DNA of 40,166 nucleotides from CAZMYM01 sp964620325. Lineage in GTDB: Bacteria > Bipolaricaulota > Bipolaricaulia > UBA7950 > UBA9294. The stretch's first letter is position 1. The number at the start of each line of letters is the position of its first letter. The DNA is taken from assembly GCA_964620325.1 (NCBI GenBank), contig CAZUIM010000019.1, forward strand, positions 1 to 40,166. Reading direction: 5' to 3'. Below are positions 33,378 through 40,166 of this stretch, piece after piece. A model generated the notes under the pieces. It was given only the letters and a program-made list of their open reading frames with translations, had not been told where the DNA came from and searched no databases. The position numbers and the translations under genes were made by a program.

Positions 33378-33672
33378 CCGCCCTTCAGCGGGCCTTCGTG
33401 AACGATCGAGAACATTGGGATCTCCGGCAACGTCTTCGTCTCGAAGCCCTCGCGGCAGGTCGGCTCGCGAAGCGGGGAGGCCAAGTCGCAATCGACCTTC
33501 CCGTTACGAGGAGAGCCGGTCCGGAGGGCCATCGGAGCGTGGCCGTTGCGTCGCCGATCCTCGGGAGAAGGCTCGCGAGTTCACGAGCGACCTCGCCTTG
33601 ATCGGCGAGGGACCTCCGCACGGTCAGCACGTGCAGCGGTTCGACCGGCTTGGCCGGATCGACGACAGGCAT
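33378..33672 (-). pseudogene. Frameshifted partial duplicate of the GyrI-like gene
   Basis: About 295 bp at 33378-33672 are near-identical (roughly 85-90% by eye) to 32947-33242. The copy keeps a start (ATG 33672 with GGAAGG upstream) and opens MPVVDPAKPVEPLHVLTVRR, like the intact gene. A one-base deletion near 33534-33558 (25 bases against 26) shifts the frame. Downstream codons resume in another frame as ALRTGSPRNGKVDCDLASPL. The homology ends abruptly after about 100 codons, so it is a truncated, non-functional tandem duplicate. Confidence 0.85.
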
Positions 33673-33770
33673 CGGATCTTCCTTCCTTGGCGGTGGAACC
33701 GTGCAAACGATCGTCGACTCGCGTGAATCATCGTCTCGCACCGGGTCAAGGCACCGCGTTCCGGCGGGGG

Positions 33771-33799
33771 TTGACCGCGAATCGTCGCGAGCGTAGGGT
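33771..33799 (+). promoter_or_regulatory. Putative promoter of the small secreted protein gene
   Basis: TTGACC (33771-33776) and TAGGGT (33794-33799) are spaced by 17 nt, 23 nt before the start. The -10 box is weak. Confidence 0.4.
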
Positions 33800-33822
33800 G
33801 ATGTCGCTGTCGAAGGAGTTCG

Positions 33823-34323
33823 ATGATGAGAACGGCTCTCGGGATCCTGCTCGTTCTATCGATCGTCTGCGTGATCGGCGTCGCCCAGGAATCGGGCACC
33901 GACACCAACCTCTCCGACGGTCGGACGCTCGGCCTGGGCGTCGAGGTCGGATTCCCATTCGGCGGCTTGGTCAGCTCGCGGTACTGGCTCAACTCGGCGT
34001 TCGGTGTCGAAGGGGTCCTGTTCCTCTGGGGCGACGCTGCCGATGTCGAAGGAACGCTCACCGCTCGGGCCCTCTATCGGATCGCCGATGCATCGGTCGT
34101 CGACTTCTACGGAGTCGCCGGGGCGACGCTTCCCATCTCCGCGGGCGGCTTCGGCGGCGACTCGATCGCTCTCGCGGCCGGCGGCGGGATCGAGTTCGGA
34201 TTCCGCTTCGCGCCGGCCCTCGCCTGGAACCTCGAATTCGGCCTCTCGATTCGGACGAACGGCGAGCTCGGCATGCTCTTCGGCACGGGCGTTCACTTCT
34301 ACTTCGTCACCGACTCCGGCTGA
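33823..34323 (+). CDS. Small secreted beta-barrel-like (outer-membrane-type) protein
   Basis: The 166-residue protein has a signal peptide (MRTALGILLVLSIVCVIGVAQ) and alternating-residue strands rich in glycine and aromatics, such as LGLGVEVGFPFGG, VDFYGVAGATLP, GGGIEFGFRF and GTGVHFYFVTD. This fits an eight-strand outer-membrane barrel or a similar porin-like fold. No enzymatic motif is present. Two ATGs adjoin at 33823 and 33826, 4 and 7 nt after AAGGAG. Identification is by composition only, and if the organism lacks an outer membrane it would need another reading. Confidence 0.7.
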   Translation: MMRTALGILLVLSIVCVIGVAQESGTDTNLSDGRTLGLGVEVGFPFGGLVSSRYWLNSAFGVEGVLFLWGDAADVEGTLTARALYRIADASVVDFYGVAGATLPISAGGFGGDSIALAAGGGIEFGFRFAPALAWNLEFGLSIRTNGELGMLFGTGVHFYFVTDSG

Positions 34324-34888
34324 TCGATCCCGGGCGGGAGGACTTCGATTCTCTGCGTGCGATGAGACATGGCATGGGGACTGCAATCTGACCGCGGGTT
34401 CTCGACTCGACGACCAGCGTGATCGCCAAGCGGATACCTGAGATACCGAAGATTCGAAAGCAACAGGCCGACTCGTACCCGATGGCAGGCCGGACGACGC
34501 CCGAAATGAGTCGTGTGTCCCTCGACTCGGGCACCTTCCTACTTGGACGCATCATTTGAGGAAGCGAAGGCAGGTCTGTAGACTTACCGCCGTCTTCGCG
34601 TGTTGGGGTGGCGTAAGGCCCCGACGACACTCCGCGGAGAACCGGGCCCTGACACGGCCGCCGGAAGGGAGAAGGGCCAGCGTGATTCTGGCGGCGAAGT
34701 AGCACGGACCGAAAGGCCGTACACCCCGGACGCGTTGGGTTTTTCCTCTGAGAACTCCAATCCCAATTCATCGCTGTTCTCTGCTGCGTGTTCGCGTTCG
34801 CCTTTCGGTGTTGAGTTCACATAGCGATCACCGACCGCGCGATTGCGTGCCGTCCTGTGATGGCACGAAACGCAGAAAGGACCAACCG
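34324..34888. other. 565-bp region without a recognised gene
   Basis: Short ORFs on both strands (for example 34307-34771 minus and 34600-34824 plus) have no signal peptide, family motif or ribosome site and look like chance reading frames. The stretch contains GC-rich potential stems near 34610-34740 but no RNA family I can name. It may hold remnants of a lost gene. Confidence 0.5.
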
Positions 34889-35883
34889 ATGAAGCTTGCA
34901 CGACGACCGTATCAGACCGAGCCTGATTACTGGGCGATCCGCGAGTTCCTCCGCGACACGTACCTGCAGAACGGACGGCGGGAGTACTCCTGGCCTGTGG
35001 CGCGACTTGACTACTGGCGCTGGCACGTGGCGGCGAACTGCGACACAGGTCCGATCGAAGAGGGGATCTTCCTGTGGGAGACCTCGGACGAGCGAATCGT
35101 CGCCGTTCTCAACCGCGAGGATCCTGGACACGCGTACCTTCAGGTCGATCCTCAATTCCGAACGCCGGAGCTGGAAGAGGAGATGCTCCGTCTGGCTGAG
35201 GAGCGCCTCGTGACCATCGGCTTGTCTTCGGGTCGCCCGGTGCTCGTCGTCGGGCTCCGCGATGGGGACACGCTTCGTGAGGAGATCCTCACGCGCTGCG
35301 GCTACAAACCGCGGGCCGGGACGCAGACGTTCGACCGGTATCGCGACCTGGCTCTGTCCATCCCCGAGGCGCCGACGCCCAAGGCTACTCCATCCGGCCG
35401 ATGACGCTCGAGGACATCCCATCGCGGAGCTGGGCTAGCTGGCGCGCCTTCCATCCGGATGAGCCGGACGAGGACTATCAGGGTCACACGTGGTACGAGA
35501 GCATCATGAGAGCGCCGATGTATCGGCGCGACTTGGATCTCATCGCAGCTGACCGCAGTGGAGCGGTTGTGTCGTTCTGCACTGTGTGGTACGACGACGT
35601 CACGCGCTCGGGATATTTCGAACCGGTCGGCACGATGCCTGAGCACCAGCGACGGGGTCTCTGCTACGCGCTCCTCCATGAGGGGATGCGACGGCTGAAG
35701 GAGCGAGGCGCCGTCCAAGCCTGCCTCGGCGGGGGCGGCGAGGCCAATCCACCGGCAGAAGGCGTTTACTCGAGAGCGTTCGGAGACGATCAGGACAGCT
35801 ACGTCACCTGGATGAAGTACATGGACGGGAACCTGGGTAGTCGTCCAACGAGGGGGCGTTCCCGATTCGAGTCCGTAGCGTAG
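34889..35883 (+). pseudogene. Tandem-GNAT acetyltransferase gene split by a frameshift
   Basis: The first part (34889-35404, MKLARRPYQTEPDYWAI onwards) and the second (35401-35883, TLEDIPSRSWASWRAF onwards) are the two halves of one tandem-GNAT protein of about 330 residues. The second half has the acetyl-CoA-binding motif PEHQRRGLCYALL. Upstream of ATG 35401, the second frame reads GYSIRP in place of the first frame's ATPSGR. This indicates loss of one G in the run AAGG at 35381-35384. The result is a stop at 35404. Overlapping ATGA could let the second half be translated alone, but the first half would still be truncated. The substrate is unknown. A sequencing error would give the same picture. 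Confidence 0.8.
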
Positions 35884-36237
35884 AAGCCCGACTTGACTGC
35901 ATTCTGGGGACCGGACGCCCTACCCCGTGCGAAAAGGACCGATGTCCCGATTCAATATGAGTACCTCGGCTTCGCTGTAGCGTGCGTTCATGGCGGCCGT
36001 CTCGCAGTGCGTCATCCACAGCGCCTTGACGGGGATCGTCAGCCTTATGGTCGCCGGTCCGGAACCTGTCTGTTCGGTTGGAACTGGCGAAGGTTCGCGG
36101 GATGCGCACGCTGAATGTGCAGGAGACGATCGAGCGGACGGGCTCCCCATCGACGTGAATGGACGAGCGATCCTTGATGGGGCCCGCGGCGAGCGCATCC
36201 GGGCCGCACTCTGCCGGTGGATGAACCGCGTTGTGGA
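35884..36237. other. About 350-bp region without a supported gene
   Basis: Short ORFs occur on both strands (35990-36292 plus; 35920-36198 minus), but none has a ribosome site or known motif. The minus-strand frame ends in MTHCETAAMNARYSEAEVLI, which looks somewhat protein-like and may be a remnant. No RNA structure is recognised. Confidence 0.4.
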
Positions 36238-36265
36238 TGTTCAAAACATAACACTGTGCTATAAT
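36238..36265 (+). promoter_or_regulatory. Promoter with operator-like spacer before the nitrilase-family gene
   Basis: TGTTCA (36238-36243) and TATAAT (36260-36265) are separated by 16 nt. The spacer begins with AAACATAACACTGT, which recurs at 38437-38450 in the promoter of the acyltransferase gene. Within it, ATAACAC and GTGCTAT (36248-36262) form an imperfect palindrome. This suggests a repressor site between the -35 and -10 boxes. Confidence 0.65.
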
Positions 36266-36313
36266 GGCAACGATCTCCCAGCACGTCTCTGAGTTCTCGA
36301 AGGAGGCTCTTCA

Positions 36314-37183
36314 ATGAGCCAAGTACAGAGGGCATCATCGCTCAAGGTTGCAGCCGCAACGATCACGCCGAGTCTGGAGCCGTCCACGACACGGGAACGG
36401 ATCCGCGCGGTCGTCGAGAATACGATGGCTAGTCACCCGGACGTCCGCTTGATCCTGTTCGGGGAGGTCATCCTTGGCTGGTTCGGCAGGAAGGGGCACA
36501 CGCGCGAGTACCATCAATCGATCGCGGAACCCATCCCGGGGCCGTCGACGGGCTTCGTCGGCGACCTTGCCCGCGAGCACGGGGTCTACATCTCCTTCGG
36601 CCTGTCCGAACGCGCCGACGACGCCATCTACAACACGCAGGTTCTCCTGTCTCCGGAAGGTGAGCTTGTGGCGGCTCACCGAAAGTTCTGGATCATGAAT
36701 CCGGCGTTCACGGCAGGGAAACGAACGCTCACCACGGCGCAAGTCGATGCTGCAAAGGTCGCGCTGCTTGTCTGTGCGGACGTGAGAAGCCTAAGCATCC
36801 TCCGAGCGATTCGGAAGCAGAAGGTCGACCTCGTCCTGGCGGGGCTCGCCGACTACGGGACGGATCCCTCGATGAGCGCGATCATCGGGACATTATTCGA
36901 TGCGTGGGCGATCACCGCGAACCGCTACGGCGTGGAAGACGCCATTCAATGGCAAGGCCTGACCACCATGACCGACCGGTGGGGGCGGCTCGTACAATGG
37001 AGCGTCAGCCGGGAGTGCGTTCTGGTCCAGGACATCGAGGTCGATTGCGGCTCTCCCTGGACACGGTTCGCCCGAAGAACCCGTGTTGCCTTCCGCTCGA
37101 TCGGCCTGATCGTAGCGATGGTTGCTCGAAACACGTGGTCGAAAGCCGCCGGATCGTCTCGTGGTGCCGGCCCCGGAAAGTGA
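36314..37183 (+). CDS. Carbon-nitrogen hydrolase (nitrilase superfamily)
   Basis: The 289-residue protein has the complete nitrilase catalytic triad: E51 in LILFGEV, K124 in AAHRKFW and C154 in LLVCADV. Members hydrolyse amides or nitriles. It has no signal peptide. The short loop between K124 and C154 (with TLTTAQVDAAKVAL) and the absence of a glutaminase domain fit a stand-alone amidase. AAGGAGG lies 8 nt before ATG 36314. It converges on the C45-type acyltransferase gene (22 bp between stops), and both promoters share a 14-base motif, so both may be controlled by the same regulator. The substrate is unknown; the C45 neighbour suggests N-acyl compounds. Confidence 0.9.
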   Translation: MSQVQRASSLKVAAATITPSLEPSTTRERIRAVVENTMASHPDVRLILFGEVILGWFGRKGHTREYHQSIAEPIPGPSTGFVGDLAREHGVYISFGLSERADDAIYNTQVLLSPEGELVAAHRKFWIMNPAFTAGKRTLTTAQVDAAKVALLVCADVRSLSILRAIRKQKVDLVLAGLADYGTDPSMSAIIGTLFDAWAITANRYGVEDAIQWQGLTTMTDRWGRLVQWSVSRECVLVQDIEVDCGSPWTRFARRTRVAFRSIGLIVAMVARNTWSKAAGSSRGAGPGK

Positions 37184-37205
37184 AACACGGCACACGGACG
37201 TTGCC

Positions 37206-38415
37206 TCAATCCGTGGGAGCGGTTCGCGGCGACTCCGGCGTATCCGCCGCCAGTCCGAGGCGGATGGCGGCGGAGTGGATTGTACCAGCCTCCGTCTCGC
37301 CGAGGTAGCACGAAAGGTCCATCGCGCGAGATTCAATGTCGTAGATCGACGTATAGACCGTGCGAATGGGGTGAAGATCGCCTTGCGCCCGCGGTCCACA
37401 AAGCACGTCGAACGACGCTTCACGGGCAATGCCCGCGAGTCGCGCCCGCGTGATCGGTTCTTGTGTCTCCAATGCACGCTTTACAGTCCGGTATCGCTCG
37501 TAGACGAAGCCTTGCTCCAGCCCGTCTCCCTCGGGAAGCGCGTCAGTATGGTCGAATCGAGAAAGCGCGAAATTCGTCATCACCAAGGGCTCGCCGTCTT
37601 CCTTGGTGGGGATGATTCGGTTGCCGCTGGGCGACTTCTCGAAGACGACCGATCGTCCGCGGGCATCAGCGACCAGATAGAGTGACGGAGTGAACATGTA
37701 ATACGTGCGTAAAGAGAGAAGCGCCTCCATCGCGTCATCCGTGTCCGCGCATGTCCAGCAAGAACCGCACGACCTGTAACTCATTGAGTCCCGCTTCGGG
37801 CTGCCGGACCGGATCGTACGAGTACGCCGGCTTCGGACGGAAACCGCCGGTCAAACGGTAGTCTCCGTGAGAATTGCAGATGACGACGAGTCCTTTCTCG
37901 TTGATGCCGTCCATAGCCCCCATCAGATCGAAAACGACGACCGATAACGATGCATACCCTTCATCCGGCGTCATGGCCAGAGCCAGGATTCTCGAAGCAG
38001 ACGGGTGCGCGACCTCTCCGGTGAGATCGACACCCAAATCCATGTTGCGAAGCACGTAGGAACGACCATCCGCCGTCCGCTGCTTCGGAATGAAACCCGC
38101 CGAGCAGCCGGGGAGCTGGACATCGAACCAGAGAGCGGAAAGATCGTGCGTCGGCTCCTCGGCTGACAAGCCGAAGGCATCGGCAACGCCGAACATCCGT
38201 TGGTAGAATGGGGGGAACCGAGCCTCGAAGAATCGGCGTTGCGCCTGGATTCGAGCGGCGTCTGGGCACGGCCGAGGAAAGGCGCCGGCTTGGTCTCGGC
38301 CGTAGGATCCGAGAGCACGCCCGATCTCTCGGTTCGTTCCGCGTAGACGCCACTCCCAAAGGGCCGCGTACGTCTCGTTGTCGCCGACTCGAAGTTGCGG
38401 GACGGGCAGGGGCAT
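37206..38415 (-). pseudogene. C45-type autoproteolytic acyltransferase/amidase gene with a frameshift
   Basis: The gene would encode a 400-residue Ntn-type amidase related to acyl-CoA:6-aminopenicillanic acid acyltransferase. ATG 38415 follows AAAGGAGG by 5 nt. C104 in LPGCSAGF, with DGRSYVLRNMD after it, is the likely autoproteolysis nucleophile. The first frame ends soon after LNELQVVRFLLD at 37735. The second frame resumes TCADTDDAMEALLSLRTYYM and continues to 37206. Two bases appear lost in an ACAC tract near 37750-37756. Family members normally continue straight through this point, so the split is a frameshift, not two genes. The predicted product is truncated by about 40%. Confidence 0.82.
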
Positions 38416-38436
38416 GGGTCCTCCTTTGGTTCTAAG

Positions 38437-38483
38437 AAACATAACACTGTTATATATTGTACCTTGCGAGCTGCGCGCGTCAA
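38437..38483 (-). promoter_or_regulatory. Promoter and palindromic operator of the C45-type gene
   Basis: On the minus strand TTGACG (38483-38478) and TACAAT (38461-38456) are 16 nt apart. The predicted start lies inside the 13-bp palindrome ATAACACTGTTAT (38441-38453). The overlapping AAACATAACACTGT also occurs in the nitrilase-gene promoter. This layout fits repression by a dimeric regulator; none is encoded in the window. Confidence 0.7.
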
Positions 38484-38639
38484 GCGGCGGGTTCAGAGAT
38501 CAGCGATGATGGACTGAAATAGACGGTGTCCGCAGAGGGGGAAAGGAAAATCGGCGCTTCGAATAACGGGGCATGCCATCGAGGTGCAGCGGTGCACGAC
38601 ACGCAACTTCGTAGTCAGGACTCCCGCTGCTCGGAGGAG

Positions 38640-38832
38640 CAGGGTCAAGTCTTGCAATGCAATATGAGTGACAGCTGGGATTCGCTAGATGCTAGTGCTG
38701 CAGTGCAAGACCTCGTATCTTGGCGGGGCGTCGTAGCTGTCGTGCATCTCTGGACTGAGTCGGATGGAGATGCTCGCGGGTGGGCAGATCGGGCAAGACC
38801 GGAACGACGAAGTCGTCAGTTCGCGGGTCAGA
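38640..38832 (+). ncRNA. Candidate IS110 bridge RNA
   Basis: IS110 elements encode a structured bridge RNA next to the transposase that pairs with target and donor DNA. Here GTCTTGCA (38649-38656) pairs with TGCAAGAC (38704-38711) around a loop of about 47 bases containing smaller stems. A further hairpin (38797-38829, with GAAC/GTTC and GACGA/TCGTC steps) follows. Position 130-320 bp before the transposase fits. The borders and loop assignments are not resolved. Confidence 0.4.
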
Positions 38833-38961
38833 TGGACCGCCCTCCCACAAGCCAGGACAGCATCAAGAGCGCAGCTCGCGCTGCAGCTCGTGTTTACGAG
38901 GTCAGGCTGGAGAGGGCAGCCCACACGAACTCTCCATCACTCTAGGATGACGGAGGTTCCG

Positions 38962-39936
38962 ATGAACTGTATCGGTGTCGATGTCAGCAAGCAAGAGCTG
39001 GTCACCTTCGACGGTAGCAAGGAGCGGATCTTCCCCAACACGAGTGGGCTAGCCGAGTTCGGTCGATTCCTCAAGCGATCGAAGGATGCGCTGGTGGTGT
39101 TCGAGCCGACGAGCACGTACTCACGCAGGCTGGAGGCGTTGTGCAGAGCGCAGCGCATCACGTGCTGTCAACTGAATCCACGTGTGGTTCCGCATCTGCG
39201 TCAAGTAGGCAAGGGACGCTCGAAGACGGACAGCACGGATGCAGAACTCCTGTATCGCTACGGGATCGAGCGCGGACACAGCGAAGCAACTCCACTCGAG
39301 AACGACGCACTGGCTGAATCGATCCAGGCGCGGCTCGCCTGCTACCGCGTGGCCCAGAAGGGGCGTGTTGCCTACCAGAACGTGTTCGAGGCGTTGAGCC
39401 AGGATCCGGAGACATCGGGAGCGCTGCTCGCTGAGCTTCGGACGGAGATCTCCGAGCTGAAGAAGAAGGAGAAGCAGCATCTCGATGCGGCACAGCAGCT
39501 CGTCGAGGAAGATGAAGAGATCTCACAACGACTGAACGCGCTCCTCTCGATTCCCGGCGTTGGCCCGATCATCGCACTGACGCTCCTCGCGCTGTTCCGC
39601 AAGTACGCTGACGTGAATCGGGGCCAGATCGTCGCGCTGGCCGGATTCGACCCGATTCAGGTGCAATCTGGAACGTCAGTTCACGGGAAGAGCCGGATCA
39701 GCAAGCGTGGGAACCGAGAGGTCCGCAAGCGTCTGTTCGAAGCGACGTTGTCTGCCGCTCGCTACAACCCGAGCATCCGCGCGATCTACCGACGGCTAAA
39801 GGAAGCAGGGAAGCCGGAGAAGGTGGCGAGGATCGCAGCGGCGCGGAAGCTGCTACTGATTGCCCATGCTATCTACAAGAGCGGGGATCCCTACCGCGAT
39901 CCGAACGTCGAGCATGAGTTCCGTAGGAACTCGTAA
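38962..39936 (+). CDS. IS110-family transposase
   Basis: This DEDD recombinase inserts and excises its element through the IS110 mechanism. The 324-residue protein has the RuvC-like acidic set D7 (GVDVSK), E48 (FEPTST), D90 and D93 (KTDSTDA), then a coiled-coil region (ELRTEISELKKKEKQHL). The C-terminal Tnp domain has SIPGVGPIIALTLLALF, ALAGFDPIQ and the conserved-serine region SGTSVHGKSRISKRGNREVRKR (as two parts of one motif). ATG 38962 follows CGGAGG at 5 nt. A perfect 9-bp hairpin starts at the base after the stop. It looks intact and could be active. Confidence 0.95.
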   Translation: MNCIGVDVSKQELVTFDGSKERIFPNTSGLAEFGRFLKRSKDALVVFEPTSTYSRRLEALCRAQRITCCQLNPRVVPHLRQVGKGRSKTDSTDAELLYRYGIERGHSEATPLENDALAESIQARLACYRVAQKGRVAYQNVFEALSQDPETSGALLAELRTEISELKKKEKQHLDAAQQLVEEDEEISQRLNALLSIPGVGPIIALTLLALFRKYADVNRGQIVALAGFDPIQVQSGTSVHGKSRISKRGNREVRKRLFEATLSAARYNPSIRAIYRRLKEAGKPEKVARIAAARKLLLIAHAIYKSGDPYRDPNVEHEFRRNS

Positions 39937-39957
39937 GCAACTCAGCTTCTGAGTTGC
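39937..39957 (+). terminator. Hairpin immediately after the IS110 transposase gene
   Basis: GCAACTCAG (39937-39945) and CTGAGTTGC (39949-39957) form a 9-bp stem with a 3-base loop directly after the TAA. A second hairpin, GAGTTCC/GGAACTC, covers the last codons (39916-39932). No T-run follows. Either a weak terminator or a structural element of the IS end is possible. Confidence 0.5.
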
Positions 39958-40000
39958 CGTTGACCATTCGATACAGCATCTGAACATCCCTCTTGGATTT

Positions 40001-40166
40001 TCAAGTCGTGGGGTGGATATCCTCCCGGATCTTGTAATCTCGGTGGTCCCTGAGCATCGCCCAGATGACACGTACCAAGTGGCGTCCGAGTGATCGGACG
40101 GCTTGGTTATGTGGAGTTACCCCAGTTTCGCGGACAGTGTAGCACTTGACATTGCTGACGTACCAG
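40001..40166 (-). CDS. C-terminus of a second IS110-type transposase (partial, runs off right edge)
   Basis: On the minus strand an open frame from the right edge to a TGA at 40003-40001 encodes NQAVRSLGRHLVRVIWAML, then RDHRDYKIRED. This helix and tail are typical of the end of IS110/IS1111 transposases, where the last residues read like arkLvriiyaMLrdg-Y. It is in a frame and sequence different from the neighbouring transposase at 38962-39936 (which ends RKLLLIAHAIYKSGDPY), so it belongs to another element. The two transposases point towards each other with 64 bp between stops. Only 54 codons are visible. Confidence 0.75.
   Translation of the reverse strand, partial: WYVSNVKCYTVRETGVTPHNQAVRSLGRHLVRVIWAMLRDHRDYKIREDIHPTT

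Larger units (their letters stand above)
38500..39960 (+). mobile_element. IS110-family insertion sequence (ends not located)
   Basis: A complete IS110-type transposase gene follows about 450 bp of structured, non-coding DNA. IS110 elements lack clear terminal inverted repeats, so the borders given here are only rough. The next 200 bp enter another IS110-like transposase in the opposite orientation. Confidence 0.55.

Noticed and set aside
34400..34888. A structured RNA (group II intron, SRP RNA or RNase P)
   Set aside because: I looked for their conserved cores, such as domain V or the SRP GGAAGG helix, and found no convincing match.
34889..35883. GNAT region as two translationally coupled genes
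   Set aside because: The second frame extends upstream of its ATG with residues that belong to the same family, pointing to a frameshift in one gene.
38526..38945. A protein-coding ORF before the IS110 transposase
   Set aside because: There is no motif or ribosome site, and the stretch has several inverted repeats that fit a non-coding IS end better.
1..40166. tRNA, rRNA, CRISPR array or prophage
   Set aside because: No cloverleaf with CCA-type end, no rRNA segment, no short spaced repeats and no phage structural or lysis genes were seen on either strand.

Overview
The window is about 40 kb of GC-rich (roughly 60-65% by eye), densely packed bacterial chromosome with one 100-N scaffold gap, so it comes from a draft or metagenome assembly. 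Housekeeping genes (mutS, rsmH, ftsL, ftsI, mnmG, tpiA, pgsA) are complete and normal in length. Promoters that can be read follow a sigma70 pattern (TTGACA/TTGCGN, 16-19 nt, TATACT/TACTAT). Starts are often GTG or TTG, and Shine-Dalgarno sites are strong. CsgG-like and small beta-barrel-like secreted proteins hint at a two-membrane envelope. Many secreted proteins carry PKD, Ig, DUF11-like and lamin-tail domains. I would guess a poorly cultured lineage such as Bipolaricaulota, but the window has no rRNA and this is only an impression.

Layout. (1) 1-3.85 kb, minus strand: a very long repetitive surface protein running off the left edge, and upstream of it a small ribbon-helix-helix protein fused to an MshEN-type (cyclic-di-GMP-binding) domain. 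Each gene is preceded by its own promoter and its own cyclic-di-GMP class I riboswitch. This is the most interesting system in the window. (2) 3.9-13.6 kb: mutS-rsmH-ftsL-ftsI on plus; mnmG and a slipin on minus; then tpiA-pgsA on plus, with slipin and tpiA sharing a compact divergent promoter. (3) 13.7-19.1 kb: a secreted lamin-tail/PKD protein and a TrkH-TrkA potassium uptake pair. (4) 19.1-22.5 kb, minus: a tight operon of a BtpA/SgcQ-family protein, a PfkB-type kinase, a CsgG-domain protein and an unknown membrane-anchored protein. (5) 22.5-33.2 kb: secreted-protein genes (two PKD-thioredoxin fusions, a metallophosphoesterase, a chagasin-like peptidase inhibitor beside a transglutaminase-like protein, a PrsA-like foldase) around a sugar ABC importer in the unusual order permease-binding protein-permease, with no ATPase. 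(6) 32.1-40.2 kb: an accessory, partly decaying segment. It holds a GyrI-like protein with a frameshifted partial duplicate, a frameshifted tandem GNAT gene, a nitrilase-family hydrolase and a frameshifted C45-type acyltransferase sharing a promoter motif, then an IS110-family transposase facing the end of a second one.

Reading across the window: the left end looks like a local cyclic-di-GMP circuit controlling a giant adhesin-like protein. Several promoters place the -10 box only 7-10 nt before the start codon, suggesting leaderless mRNAs. The right end has the frameshifts, duplication and transposases expected of a variable region. No tRNA, rRNA, CRISPR array or prophage was seen.
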